Assembly (NCBI GenBank): GCA_016125505.1
Contig: WGLP01000003.1
Location: forward strand, 372,001 to 436,000
Origin: Gammaproteobacteria bacterium
Lineage (GTDB): Bacteria; Pseudomonadota; Gammaproteobacteria; UBA6429; Thiohalophilaceae
Length of the DNA stretch: 64,000 nt
Direction of reading: 5' to 3'
A model generated the notes under the pieces. The model was not told the DNA's origin, did not search any database, and worked only from the letters and a program-made list of their open reading frames with translations. Position numbers and translations under genes: made by a program. Positions 10,658 through 20,202 of this stretch are shown here, one piece after another; positions within the stretch are counted from its first letter, which is position 1; each line of letters opens with the position of its first letter.

Positions 10658-12640
10658 TTATTGTTTTTTTCGCGTCAGCAACAGATTCCCAAAGCGATCT
10701 TTTGTCGCCTGCCAGCCGCGGGCAAGATAAGTCGTCGAAATCGTTTCCGTGATCAAGGCCGGCCCCGTGATCGTGATTCCCTCGTTAAGGTCTGCACGCG
10801 AGTATAATTGCGCAGCCTCCTCGATCCCGTGGAGCCTAATCGTTTGGGTCTTTGCTGCTGCGGCAGCATGATCTGCTGACAAGGAAGGTTTGTCGGCTTC
10901 ACTGAACAAGGCCACGCGCAGATTAACGATCTCCAGCGGCGTCTGCAGTGCATGACCATAGCGCTGTTCATGCAACTCGTGAAAGGCGCGCGCGGTCTGT
11001 TCGACATCGTGCCAGACCACGTTCAGATAATACGATTGCCCCTGATAGCGCACATCCACACTGCGCACGATCTCAATTGAATCTTGCGCAACGCCTTCGT
11101 GCATCAAATCCTCTTGACCCTGGGCGATCAACGGTGCATACATTGCATCCAAGGTATCTGCATGACAATCCTGCAAGAGCTGATTCACGGTCTGCGATAA
11201 CTGGCGCGAGCGCGGCGCCACCAGCATGCCCAGTGCCGACAACACACCGGCATGCACCGGGACCAGGGCCGCGCGCATCTCCAGCGCATCAGCCAGCGCG
11301 CACACGTGCAAACCACCGGCGCCACCGAAAGACACCAGCGTCAACTCACGCGGATCAATACCGCGTTGTACCGACATTACGCGCAAGGCCTGCGCCATGT
11401 GTTCGTTGGCCAGTTGCACAATACCCAAGGCAGCTGCATGCATATCCAGACCCAAGCTGGCGGCAACCTCACTCACCGCACGTTGCGCTGCGGTTTCATC
11501 CAGCCGCATGCCACCACCAAGGAAGGCATCGGCGCGCAAGCGCCCCAGTACCAGATTGGCATCGGTCACCGTCGCCTGGGTGCCGCCCTTGCCGTAACAG
11601 GCCGGTCCCGGGTCTGCACCCGCCGACTGCGGCCCGACCTGCAACAGACCACCGGCATCGACACTCGCAATGGAACCGCCGCCGGCGCCGATGGTATGCA
11701 TGTCCACCATCGGCACCGCGACCGGGTAATCACCAATGCGGCCTTCATTGGTCAATTGCAGCTCGCCTTCAATCAAGGCCACGTCGGTGGACGTGCCGCC
11801 CATGTCGAACGTCAGCAATCGATCCCGTCCCGCCAGTTGCCCCACAAAACGCGCCGCGGCCAAACCACCGGCCGGGCCCGACAACAGCATGCGCACGGCA
11901 TGGCGTCCGGCCTGTGCCGCTGCGATAGTGCCCCCCGAACTCTGCATCACCGACACCTGGGCACCGGCAACACCCTCGCACAAACGCTGCAAATAACCTT
12001 GCACCAGCGGCCCGACATAACTGTTGAGCCAGGTGGTCATGCCACGCTCATACTCTTTGTATTCCGGCAGGATTTCAGAGGAGCGTGACACGAAGACGTT
12101 CGCAGGCATGGCCGCGGCAATGTCCTTTTCAAAGCGATCGTCGAGGTAGGAGAACAATAAATTGATCGCGACTGCCGCCGGCGCCAATTGGGTGATCTGT
12201 TCACGCAGGGTCGCAAGGTCCAGTTCACTCAGCGCCTCGATGACCTCGCCCTGCGCGGACAAACGCCCGCCCGTCTCCAGACAATATTCCCGTGGTATGG
12301 GTGGCGGTACCGGTGCAGGCTCAAGGTTGTATAACTCTTTGCGTGTCTGACGGCCGATGGTTAACAGGTCGCGCAAACCCCGATTGGTGATAAAGGCAGT
12401 GCGCACCCCCTTACCCTCAAGCACGGCATTGGTGGCGACAGTGGAACCGTGCACGATAAAAAACCGTGCATCAGCGCCGATGTCGTGTAGCCCCAAGTCG
12501 GTGACACCTTGCAGAATCGCCTGTTCCGGTGCCTGCGGCGTCGACAGAACCTTGTGGATACGTATCTGACCGTCATGCCAAAGCACAAAGTCGGTGAAAG
12601 TGCCGCCAGTGTCGATCCCGAGTAGAAATTTTTTGGGCAT
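10658..12640 (-). CDS. Hydantoinase/oxoprolinase A-type (HyuA) protein
   Basis: 660 residues from the ATG at 12640; a TTG at 12664 is in frame but the ATG places LLGIDTGGTFTDFVL, the phosphate-1 motif of the actin-like ATPase fold, at the very N-terminus as in the family. Further hallmarks are VATNAVLEGKG, SGPAGG, FDMGGTSTDVALI and GAGGGSIA. Relatives are the ATP-dependent subunits of hydantoinase, 5-oxoprolinase and acetone carboxylase, hydrolysing cyclic amides or carboxylating ketones. No HyuB partner gene is next to it, so the reaction cannot be named. Divergent from the ABC operon at 12771. Confidence 0.8.
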   Translation of the reverse strand: MPKKFLLGIDTGGTFTDFVLWHDGQIRIHKVLSTPQAPEQAILQGVTDLGLHDIGADARFFIVHGSTVATNAVLEGKGVRTAFITNRGLRDLLTIGRQTRKELYNLEPAPVPPPIPREYCLETGGRLSAQGEVIEALSELDLATLREQITQLAPAAVAINLLFSYLDDRFEKDIAAAMPANVFVSRSSEILPEYKEYERGMTTWLNSYVGPLVQGYLQRLCEGVAGAQVSVMQSSGGTIAAAQAGRHAVRMLLSGPAGGLAAARFVGQLAGRDRLLTFDMGGTSTDVALIEGELQLTNEGRIGDYPVAVPMVDMHTIGAGGGSIASVDAGGLLQVGPQSAGADPGPACYGKGGTQATVTDANLVLGRLRADAFLGGGMRLDETAAQRAVSEVAASLGLDMHAAALGIVQLANEHMAQALRVMSVQRGIDPRELTLVSFGGAGGLHVCALADALEMRAALVPVHAGVLSALGMLVAPRSRQLSQTVNQLLQDCHADTLDAMYAPLIAQGQEDLMHEGVAQDSIEIVRSVDVRYQGQSYYLNVVWHDVEQTARAFHELHEQRYGHALQTPLEIVNLRVALFSEADKPSLSADHAAAAAKTQTIRLHGIEEAAQLYSRADLNEGITITGPALITETISTTYLARGWQATKDRFGNLLLTRKKQ

Positions 12641-12770
12641 AAGATAAAAAAATTCGTGAACCAATCGGACGTAGCAGGCTCAAACACTTGTTTGTAAAAT
12701 TTGGGCGCTTATAATCTTGCGTCTGCCAGCATACTAACATAAGCATCGAATAATAACGGCTAACATCAGG

Positions 12771-13745
12771 ATGAGCAGCGAAACACTCATCGACGTCACA
12801 CACCTCAGTCGACGCTATGGCCCCATCCAGGCGGTCAGCGATATCTCATTTAAGGTGAGTCGCGGCGAGGTCCTCGGCTTTCTCGGACCTAACGGGGCCG
12901 GCAAATCCACTACCATGCAAATGCTGACGGGTAACCTCGCGCCCAGCCATGGCTCGATCAAGATCTGCGGTATCGATCTGCTGGACAAGCCCAAAGAGGC
13001 AAAGGCGCAAATCGGTTATCTGCCGGAACAACCGCCGGTGTACCGCGAACTCACCGTCGATGAATACCTGACATTCTGTGCCCGCATCAATCGCATTCCC
13101 AAACACCAGATTGCCAATGCACGCACACGCGCCAAGGAACGTTGCGGCCTGAACGACGTCAGCCGGCGCCTGATAGGTAATCTGTCCAAAGGCTATCAGC
13201 AACGCGTCGGCATCGCGCAGGCCATTATTCACTCCCCCGCCATCGTGGTGCTCGACGAACCGACTGTCGGCCTCGACCCGATTCAAATCCGTGAGATCCG
13301 CAGTCTGATCCGCGAACTCAGCCAGGAACACGGCGTGATCCTCTCTACGCATATTTTGCCGGAAGTGCAAATGACCTGTGACCGGGTCCAGATCATCAGC
13401 CGCGGCCACCTGGTCTACAACGATTCCATGGCCAACCTGAATCAGCAAACCGCGGCAAGCAGTGTCGTTGTGAGCCTGTCAGATCCGGTCAGCGACAATG
13501 ATCTGATGGCCTTGCCGGACATCCAGCGCGTGGACCAACTGGGGCCGCAACGCTGGCGCCTGCATTTTCAGCCGGACACGCAACCCACACCCGCCATCGC
13601 CAAAGCGATCATCGACCAGGGCTGGCAATTACTGGAACTGACACCGGAACATAAAACCCTGGAACAGATCTTCGTCGATATCACCACGGCCGAAGAGATT
13701 GCCGCGCATCATAAAGAAACTGAATCCGCGGAGGCCGCTGCATGA
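12771..13745 (+). CDS. ABC transporter ATP-binding protein (GldA/YhaQ-like)
   Basis: 324 residues. Walker A GPNGAGKST (39-47), signature LSKGYQQRVG (138-147) and Walker B VVLDEPTVGLDP (159-170) are intact, and the H-loop is STHIL. The C-terminal ~100 residues form the extra domain typical of ABC-2 exporter ATPases. It overlaps the permease start (ATGA), followed by a GldG-like protein and a DUF4340 protein. The set resembles the gliding-associated GldA/F/G transporter, widespread in non-gliding bacteria with unknown cargo. ATG at 12771 has only CAGG before it. Confidence 0.9.
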   Translation: MSSETLIDVTHLSRRYGPIQAVSDISFKVSRGEVLGFLGPNGAGKSTTMQMLTGNLAPSHGSIKICGIDLLDKPKEAKAQIGYLPEQPPVYRELTVDEYLTFCARINRIPKHQIANARTRAKERCGLNDVSRRLIGNLSKGYQQRVGIAQAIIHSPAIVVLDEPTVGLDPIQIREIRSLIRELSQEHGVILSTHILPEVQMTCDRVQIISRGHLVYNDSMANLNQQTAASSVVVSLSDPVSDNDLMALPDIQRVDQLGPQRWRLHFQPDTQPTPAIAKAIIDQGWQLLELTPEHKTLEQIFVDITTAEEIAAHHKETESAEAAA

Positions 13746-14494
13746 TCTTCACCATCGCCGGCCGTGAAATCCGCAGCATGTTCCTGTCGCCCCTGGCCTG
13801 GGCCATCATCGGCGTGTTGCAGTTTATCCTGTCTTATCTATTTGCGATTTATTTGCAGAATTTTCTGATAAATATACAACCACAACTGCATCGGCTCACT
13901 GCCCCAATGGGTATTACCGATTTTGTGATAGCACCAATGTATGAAGCTGCTATCTACTCCATGATGTTTACTATCCCGCTGATCACCATGCGTGTCATCA
14001 GCGAAGAAAAGCGCAGTCATTCACTTGCCTTGCTGTTCTCTGCCCCCTTATCCATGACCGAGATCGTAGTGGGCAAATTCCTGGGCGTGGTTGGCTTCCT
14101 TGGCATCATGCTGGTTATCTACAGCCTGATGCCACTCTCGCTGCTGCTTGCCGGCAGCATTGACTGGGGCCTGTTTGCCAGTATAGTTCTTGGTACTTTT
14201 CTCATGATCTCCGCCTGCGCCGCCATCGGTGTCTTCATGTCGAGCCTGACCGCGCAACCCACAATTGCCGCCATCAGTACCTTCGGTGCCATCCTGTTGT
14301 TATGGATCCTCTCTCAAGTTGGAAGCGCCAGCGATACCACATCCGTAATGTCGTACTTATCGATGCTGAATCATGTACAAACCTTCATGCGTGGCATTTT
14401 TAACACCAGCGATTTTGTGTATTACCTGCTGGTCATCACGATCTTTGTCGTCCTGAGTATCCGCCGTCTCGACGGCGATCGTTTACAACGTTAA
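13742..14494 (+). CDS. ABC-2 type permease (GldF-like)
   Basis: 250 residues with about six membrane segments: residues ~15-40, then IYSMMFTIPLITMRVISEEKR, the central FLGVVGFLGIMLVIYSL and the final VITIFVVLSIRR. The pattern (amphipathic EEKRSHS loop after the second helix) is that of ABC-2 membrane proteins such as GldF and NosY. It is translationally coupled to the ATPase by a 4-base overlap and precedes the GldG-like gene by six bases. The substrate is unknown. Confidence 0.85.
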   Translation: MIFTIAGREIRSMFLSPLAWAIIGVLQFILSYLFAIYLQNFLINIQPQLHRLTAPMGITDFVIAPMYEAAIYSMMFTIPLITMRVISEEKRSHSLALLFSAPLSMTEIVVGKFLGVVGFLGIMLVIYSLMPLSLLLAGSIDWGLFASIVLGTFLMISACAAIGVFMSSLTAQPTIAAISTFGAILLLWILSQVGSASDTTSVMSYLSMLNHVQTFMRGIFNTSDFVYYLLVITIFVVLSIRRLDGDRLQR

Positions 14495-14500
14495 TACACC

Positions 14501-15892
14501 ATGGAAATCAACAAAAAGACACGTCGCCAGCTCCGCATTGAGGCCTGGATCTTTATTATCCTGTTCCTCACGGTCATGGTACTGCTGGGCTGGCTCGCCA
14601 ACCGTTACAACAAAGAACTCGACTGGACCGCAACTGGCCGCAACACCCTGTCCAGCGCCAGCGTTGCCGTGCTCGATAAACTCAGCGGCCCGGTTTCCAT
14701 AACGTCCTATGCCAGCGGTGACGAGACGAGCCCGCAGAACACACGCATCCGTGATCTCATCACACGTTACCAGAACGCCAGCGACAAGATTCATTTCAAG
14801 TTTGTAGACCCAAATCTTAGCCCGGACCAAACCCGCAAACTTGGTATTCATACACCTGGTGAAATGATCGTGGACTATCAAGGCCGCACAGAACACGTCA
14901 CTAGTTTTACTGAAGAAAATCTTACCAACTCACTACAACGTTTATTACGAAACGCTGAACGCAAAATTGTATTCATCACTGGTCATGGCGAACGCAATCC
15001 GGAAGGACATGCCAATTTCGACTTTGGCCAATTTTTCCAGTCGTTGCAAAACAAAGGTTTTAAAGTCAGCACACTGAATCTCACCGCAACATTGAGCATT
15101 CCAACCGATACTTCAGTACTAGTTATCGCCAGCCCACAATTGGATTACTTGCCAAGCGAAATCGATGCGATTAAGCAGTATATCGCAAAAGGAGGCAATC
15201 TATGGTGGATGCAAGAACCTGACAGTAATGCACATCTTGCACTATTGGCTAATCAGCTACATATAAAATTTATGAACGGTATTATAGTGAGTGCAGTTAG
15301 AATTTATGGAGTAAACTCTCCAACTGCCATCGTTGCCAAATACCTGCCACATACAATTACAAATGAATTCGAATATAAGACACTATACCCTGAAGTCGCT
15401 GGTATTGAATTCGAACAAAAAGATAATTGGAGTATCACGCCATTTCTCGAGAGCCTACCCGATGTAATTGCCCAAGGCAGAACCGTTCTCGCCAGCTGGC
15501 TGAAAACTGGGAAATCAGGTGGCGATCTCAATTACGTAAGTGGTATTGATGTAAAGGGTCCAATCAAGTTCGGGATTGCAATGACGCGTACTGCCAAACC
15601 GGATAGTTCGCAAAAAAGTAAAACCCAACGAATTGTGGTCATGGGTGATGGCGACTTCATTTCCAATACCTACCTCGGGCTCTTAGGTAACCAGGAAATG
15701 GGCGAACACATCCTGAACTGGCTGACTCACGACGATAACTTTATCAACATCCCGGAACCGAAGGCGCCGGGTACGCACATCGTCCTGACCGATACCTCGA
15801 TGTGGATGTTCGGCATGTTGTATCTGATCATTCTACCGCTGCTGCTGATCATCGGTGGCGTCGCCATCTGGTTGCGCCGGCGTAAACGTTAA
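14501..15892 (+). CDS. GldG-like ABC auxiliary membrane protein
   Basis: 463 residues: membrane segment ~17-34 (WIFIILFLTVMVLLGWL), a large outside domain and a C-terminal membrane segment ~435-457 ending in RRRKR. The N-terminal WTATGRNTLSSASVAVLDKLSGPVSIT matches the GldG family start. The central stretch (about 14880-15640) is strikingly AT-rich: I counted 63 G/C in 180 bases at 15241-15420, against 37 of 60 at 14641-14700 in the same gene. That suggests replacement by recombination or relaxed selection, yet the frame is intact. GldG proteins accompany the GldA/GldF transporter; the function is unclear. Confidence 0.82.
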   Translation: MEINKKTRRQLRIEAWIFIILFLTVMVLLGWLANRYNKELDWTATGRNTLSSASVAVLDKLSGPVSITSYASGDETSPQNTRIRDLITRYQNASDKIHFKFVDPNLSPDQTRKLGIHTPGEMIVDYQGRTEHVTSFTEENLTNSLQRLLRNAERKIVFITGHGERNPEGHANFDFGQFFQSLQNKGFKVSTLNLTATLSIPTDTSVLVIASPQLDYLPSEIDAIKQYIAKGGNLWWMQEPDSNAHLALLANQLHIKFMNGIIVSAVRIYGVNSPTAIVAKYLPHTITNEFEYKTLYPEVAGIEFEQKDNWSITPFLESLPDVIAQGRTVLASWLKTGKSGGDLNYVSGIDVKGPIKFGIAMTRTAKPDSSQKSKTQRIVVMGDGDFISNTYLGLLGNQEMGEHILNWLTHDDNFINIPEPKAPGTHIVLTDTSMWMFGMLYLIILPLLLIIGGVAIWLRRRKR

Positions 15893-15902
15893 ACCTTGCC
15901 AA

Positions 15903-16820
15903 ATGTCATCACGCACCCTGCTCAATCTGGCCCTGCTCGTCATCATCGCTGTGCTGGTGGCGGTGCTCGTCTACAAACCTGGCGAGAAAGCCGAACCGGT
16001 TATCAAACTGACCAGCCTCGCCGAAACGGCTATACATAAAATCGAAATCCAGCACATCGGCGCACCCACGATCATCCTGGAGAAACAAGGCGACAACTGG
16101 CAGATGAGCAAACCCTATGCCATTGCCGCCGATAAATTCAAGGCTGAAACCGTCACGGAACTGGCCGCTGCCAAATCCACCGCACAATACCCCATCAAGG
16201 CCGGCGAGGACCTCAAGCCCTATGGTCTCGATATCCCGCGCCTGACGGTGATCTTCAACGACAAGGATAAACTGCAATTCGGTGGTACCGAGCCGCTGAA
16301 ATACCAGCGTTACATCCGCATCGGCGATACCCTGCACCTGATCTTCGATCGCTTTTATTACAACCTCAGCACGCCAGCCCCCGAGTATGTCTCGCATGCC
16401 TTGCTGCCGGTAAACGCCGTCATCACCAAACTCGTCTTGCCGAAACTCAGCCTGACGCAACAAGGCAATGCCTGGGAGGCCGAACCGCCGATCAAGCAAC
16501 TCTCCAACGACCAGGTGAACGAACTGCTGGACAACTGGACCGGTGCCCACGCCACCCAGATGCTCGAATACAAACCCGCGAAAGACAGCGAACACGCGCA
16601 AGTCTATCTCAAGGGCCAGGACAAACCCCTGGTGTTTGATGTACTGCATGAAAAAGACGCCATCGCGCTGGGCCGCGCCGACCTGGGCCTGAAATACAAA
16701 TTCACCGAAGACGTCGGCAACAGCCTGTTGAGCTTACCTGCCAAGCTAAGCGCCGAAACGGATAAAGGCGAAAAACAACAACCGGCGTCACCCGCCAAGC
16801 CCGAAGCGCTCAAGAAATAA
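15903..16820 (+). CDS. DUF4340 domain protein
   Basis: 305 residues from the ATG at 15903 (an upstream in-frame ATG at 15855 lies inside the GldG-like gene and would add an unrelated leader). A membrane anchor (LLNLALLVIIAVLVAVLVY) precedes the DUF4340 pattern: IHKIEIQHIGAPTIILEKQGDNWQM, then YGLDIPRLTVIFND. The C-terminus is Lys/Pro/Gln-rich and probably disordered. DUF4340 proteins are regular last members of GldA/F/G-type ABC operons and are thought to act at the outer face of the inner membrane. Function unknown. Confidence 0.82.
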   Translation: MSSRTLLNLALLVIIAVLVAVLVYKPGEKAEPVIKLTSLAETAIHKIEIQHIGAPTIILEKQGDNWQMSKPYAIAADKFKAETVTELAAAKSTAQYPIKAGEDLKPYGLDIPRLTVIFNDKDKLQFGGTEPLKYQRYIRIGDTLHLIFDRFYYNLSTPAPEYVSHALLPVNAVITKLVLPKLSLTQQGNAWEAEPPIKQLSNDQVNELLDNWTGAHATQMLEYKPAKDSEHAQVYLKGQDKPLVFDVLHEKDAIALGRADLGLKYKFTEDVGNSLLSLPAKLSAETDKGEKQQPASPAKPEALKK

Positions 16821-16903
16821 TCCCGTATCGCCAATGGCATAAACACTTTGCCAGAGGTCGCCAAACCCAATATAGTCCGGCACAGACCATCACGCTGTGC
16901 ACT

Positions 16904-17719
16904 ATGCCTGAATTACCCGAAGTCGAAACCACCCGTCGCGGGATCGCGCCGCATGTTCAAGGACACACGATCCGGCAGATCATCGTACGGGATCGCCGCC
17001 TGCGCTGGCCCGTGCCCGCGAACCTGAACGCGAAACTGCAGGGACAAACGATTCGTGAAGTAAGCCGGCGTGGAAAATATTTATTGCTGCGTACTGACGT
17101 TGGCACACTGATCCTGCACCTGGGCATGTCCGGCAGCCTGCGCGTGCTCGCTTGCGATACCCCCGCGGAAAAGCACGATCACGTCGATATCGTCCTCGAC
17201 AATGGACACTGTGTTCGTCTGCGCGACCCGCGTCGCTTCGGTGCCGTGTTATTCAGCGACAGCGACCCCCTGCAACACGAGTTACTGCGCGATCTGGGCC
17301 CGGAACCCTTAAGCGATCAATTCAACCTCGAGTACCTGTTTAGCAAATCGCGCAAGCGGAGTGCCTGCATCAAGGCCTTCATCATGGACAGTCACATCGT
17401 GGTCGGCGTCGGTAATATCTATGCGAACGAGGCCCTGTTTGCCGCCGGGATTCATCCCCGCCGTGCCGCGGGCAAGGTAAGCCGTGCGCAATATCAATTA
17501 CTGGTGCAGGCAATCAAGGATGTACTGCGTGCCGCCATCAAGGCCGGCGGCACCACGCTGCGCGACTTTACCCGCAGCGACGGCAAACCGGGTTACTTCC
17601 GACTCTCGCTGCAGATCTACGACCACGCGGGCGAACCCTGTCCCAAGTGCGGAAAGCCCATCTCCCTCGCGGTCATTGCACAACGCGCAACGTATTACTG
17701 CACGCACTGCCAGCATTAA
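16904..17719 (+). CDS. mutM: Formamidopyrimidine-DNA glycosylase (Fpg)
   Basis: 271 residues, full length. MutM removes 8-oxoguanine and formamidopyrimidines and cleaves the abasic site. The catalytic N-terminus MPELPEVETTRRGI (Pro1, Glu2 after Met removal) is intact, as is Lys in LHLGMSGSLR, the VVGVGNIYANEALF helix-two-turn-helix segment and the C-terminal zinc finger CPKCGK...YYCTHCQ. ATG at 16904 is fixed because Pro must be residue 2. Downstream of the ABC operon by 83 bases and convergent with ggt. Confidence 0.97.
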   Translation: MPELPEVETTRRGIAPHVQGHTIRQIIVRDRRLRWPVPANLNAKLQGQTIREVSRRGKYLLLRTDVGTLILHLGMSGSLRVLACDTPAEKHDHVDIVLDNGHCVRLRDPRRFGAVLFSDSDPLQHELLRDLGPEPLSDQFNLEYLFSKSRKRSACIKAFIMDSHIVVGVGNIYANEALFAAGIHPRRAAGKVSRAQYQLLVQAIKDVLRAAIKAGGTTLRDFTRSDGKPGYFRLSLQIYDHAGEPCPKCGKPISLAVIAQRATYYCTHCQH

Positions 17720-17737
17720 GCAGTCTCCCCGTCCACG

Positions 17738-19420
17738 TCATTCCACTTGCGCCGCACCTTCCACGCGCGGATCGCTGGCAGCCGTCACTGCCTGGGTGCG
17801 CTTATCCAGGATGACAAGCTGCATGTTTCCATACGGGCCATCCAGTTCACGTAAGTTATATCCCATGAATTGCAGGTCCTCCTGCAGCTCGGCACTGAAG
17901 GCCCCGGGTTCGAACTGCACGACATCCGGCAGATACTGATGATGAAAGCGCGCTTGCGCGACGATCGCGTGTGCATTCTTGCCGTCGATAAACGCAAGGA
18001 TGCCTTCAAACACCATGGTGATGATGCGGCTGCCACCGGGGGTACCGATAATTGCCAGGCGGTCCTTGTTCTCCACAAAGGTCGGGCTCATGCTCGACAA
18101 CATACGCTTGCCCGGCGCAATCGCATTGGCCTCCGCCCCCACCAGACCATACGCATTCGGCGTACCCGGCTTGGCGGAGAAATCGTCCATCTCATCGTTG
18201 AGTAGTACCCCTGTGCCCGGCGGGACAAAACAGGAACCGAAGGGATAGTTCACACTCAGGGTCGCCGAGACGCGGTTGCCGTCCTTGTCGATAATGGAAA
18301 AGTGTGTCGTATGATTACCGCCCGGTTGTTCGCTGATGCCGGGCAGTTCGCTGCTGGGTGTGGCCTTGTCCGGCTGGATGTCGGCACTCAGTTTCTGTGC
18401 ATAGGCCATGCTGGTAAGTCGGGTCACAGGCACGTTTACCTTGTCCGGATCGCCCAGATACAAGGCGCGATCGCGATAGGCACGACGCATCACCTCGATC
18501 TCGTAGTGTCGCCTTTGTAAAGTTGACATGCCTTGCCAGTCCCATTGCGACAACATGTTAAACATCTCGGCCATGACGATACCACCGGACGACGGCAATG
18601 CCGCGGTGGTAATGGTATTGCCACGATAGTGAATGACCTGTGGCGTGCGCAGCCTGATTTGATAATCGTGCAGGTCTTTATGTGTCCAGATACCGCCTGC
18701 CTGTTGCACACCCTGGATCAATTTGTCCGCGACCTCACCACGATAAAATCCATCACGGCCCTTATCCGCCATGGCCTGCAAGGTTGCCGCAAGCTCCGGT
18801 TGCGTGATCGTGTAGCCTAGTTGCGGCACCTCGTTATCCTGCAAAAAACTGGCAGCGGCCGCAGGCGAACGCCGCAATACATCCCGGCGGAATGTCGCCA
18901 TCTGCCGGTAATGCGGTGTGACTCTGAAACCAGCACGCGCGGCACGAATGGCCGGCGTCAGCGAAGCCGCTAAAGACAACTTGCCATAGTGCCTGGCGAT
19001 ATAATCCAGGGCCGCCGGTTCACCGGGGATGCCCGCCGCACGCGGACCGTCGATCGAGGCCTTCGGATCCACCTCACCATTTTTTTTCAGATACATGTCG
19101 CGTGATGCCTTGAGTGGCGCGACCTCGCGACCGTCGACCATCACCGTAGTGTTGTCGCTGGCTCGATGTAATAACCAGAAACCGCCACCGCCGATGCCCG
19201 AGCTGTACGGCTCCACCACCGCCAGTGTCGCACTCACCGCCACGGCCGCATCGAAGGCGTTGCCACCCGCGTTGAGAATCTCCAGACCCGCCACCGTCGC
19301 CATGGGATGCGCCGAGGCCACGGCTTGTTGATGTGTAACGACTGCGTGTTTCGGCGCTGACTGGCACGCAACAAGCAAAATAGACAAACTGAATAACGCA
19401 ATTTTTCTCAAGGTGATCAT
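17738..19420 (-). CDS. ggt: Gamma-glutamyltranspeptidase, lipoprotein-type precursor
   Basis: 560 residues from the ATG at 19420; the frame is open further upstream but this start gives a clean lipoprotein signal (ALFSLSILLVACQS, lipobox Cys19). GGT cleaves gamma-glutamyl bonds of glutathione in the periplasm. The autoprocessing site GGNHTTHFSIID puts the nucleophile at Thr371, the first residue of the small subunit; the substrate-binding SSGIGGGG and PSSGG loops and the late GTPGGSRII are present. A membrane-anchored form differs from the soluble E. coli enzyme. Convergent with mutM, 18 bases apart. Confidence 0.9.
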   Translation of the reverse strand: MITLRKIALFSLSILLVACQSAPKHAVVTHQQAVASAHPMATVAGLEILNAGGNAFDAAVAVSATLAVVEPYSSGIGGGGFWLLHRASDNTTVMVDGREVAPLKASRDMYLKKNGEVDPKASIDGPRAAGIPGEPAALDYIARHYGKLSLAASLTPAIRAARAGFRVTPHYRQMATFRRDVLRRSPAAAASFLQDNEVPQLGYTITQPELAATLQAMADKGRDGFYRGEVADKLIQGVQQAGGIWTHKDLHDYQIRLRTPQVIHYRGNTITTAALPSSGGIVMAEMFNMLSQWDWQGMSTLQRRHYEIEVMRRAYRDRALYLGDPDKVNVPVTRLTSMAYAQKLSADIQPDKATPSSELPGISEQPGGNHTTHFSIIDKDGNRVSATLSVNYPFGSCFVPPGTGVLLNDEMDDFSAKPGTPNAYGLVGAEANAIAPGKRMLSSMSPTFVENKDRLAIIGTPGGSRIITMVFEGILAFIDGKNAHAIVAQARFHHQYLPDVVQFEPGAFSAELQEDLQFMGYNLRELDGPYGNMQLVILDKRTQAVTAASDPRVEGAAQVE

Positions 19421-19579
19421 GGCAGTAACCGGCTCGCAGAAGGAGGTTTCTCGATACAGAAATAAGTTTACACGTCTCATTTCAGTAGATATACACCGAA
19501 ACGAGACGTGATTTATTAAAGCAGGCGAGAATACAGGGGAAGATGGCGGCAGCCTGGACACAGGCCGTGGTTGAATTCG

Positions 19580-19610
19580 CTGCCAGGTCGCGCTTTCCGT
19601 GACCTGGCAG
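19580..19610. terminator. Hairpin downstream of the outer-membrane barrel gene
   Basis: Perfect 10-base arms CTGCCAGGTC and GACCTGGCAG with an 11-base loop, 22 bases past the stop of the minus-strand gene at 19633. The U-tract (TTTT) lies on the plus-strand side, so on the minus strand it is a hairpin without a good tail. A role in ending or stabilising that mRNA is inferred. The remaining gap up to ggt (19421-19579) shows nothing else. Confidence 0.5.
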
Positions 19611-19632
19611 TTTTAAAATATTGATGTACAGA

Positions 19633-20202
19633 TTAGAACACGTAGCCGATAACCACGCCGATTGAACTGCCATCCACCTTGCTCGACAGGCCCGTAACCG
19701 GATACTTGATGTTCGTGTACTGACCACCGAAATATGCGTGCGGCCCAAACTGGTAATCCGCTTCCAGAACCGTACCGACAGCATCGTCGAAATTTACATT
19801 CAGCACAGAAGCCACTCCATCTCCCTTCAGTTTGATATTGCGATGATGCGTCAGGCCGCCGCCGAGCTTCCATTTGTCGACCCGATATAACAGGAGAAGA
19901 TTCGAGACCCAGCGAGTGAAGTCAATACTGCCATTGCTCGCATTGACTGAATCGGCCTTGTAGTTTTCGACAAAGCGTAATTCGAGTTTATCAGTGATGT
20001 TCGCGGCTAGCCCTGCACCTAAGGTCACCAGTGAACCACCCTTGATACTGGCAGTGGATCCGTCAGAAAAGGTAACATGGATCAATTCGTCACCACCTGT
20101 ATGCACACCCGCCTCAAGCAGGAAATGGACATCGGACCAGGCAAGTTGAAACGGCAGCAGAAAACCTGCGATTAAACTAATACGCACAAAAAGAGATTTC
20201 AT
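19633..20202 (-). CDS. Small outer-membrane beta-barrel protein, uncharacterised
   Basis: 189 residues from the ATG at 20202, which has GGGGA six bases upstream (a TTG 12 bases earlier is also in frame). A signal peptide ends near residue 23 (LPFQLAWSDV). The rest alternates polar and hydrophobic residues in short strands (LEAGVHTGGDELIHVTF, KLELRFVENYK, AYFGGQYTNIKY) and ends in Tyr-Val-Phe, the terminal aromatic signal of outer-membrane barrels. It looks like an 8-stranded OmpA/OmpW-like barrel; I do not recognise a family. Confidence 0.7.
   Translation of the reverse strand: MKSLFVRISLIAGFLLPFQLAWSDVHFLLEAGVHTGGDELIHVTFSDGSTASIKGGSLVTLGAGLAANITDKLELRFVENYKADSVNASNGSIDFTRWVSNLLLLYRVDKWKLGGGLTHHRNIKLKGDGVASVLNVNFDDAVGTVLEADYQFGPHAYFGGQYTNIKYPVTGLSSKVDGSSIGVVIGYVF

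Noticed and set aside
11252-12088. 278-codon plus-strand ORF inside the hydantoinase gene
   Set aside because: Antisense to a well-supported gene; composition (Arg/His/Pro-rich, no motifs) is what a GC-rich shadow frame gives. The same applies to the long antisense frames over coaBC (6668-7552) and recG (58684-59592).
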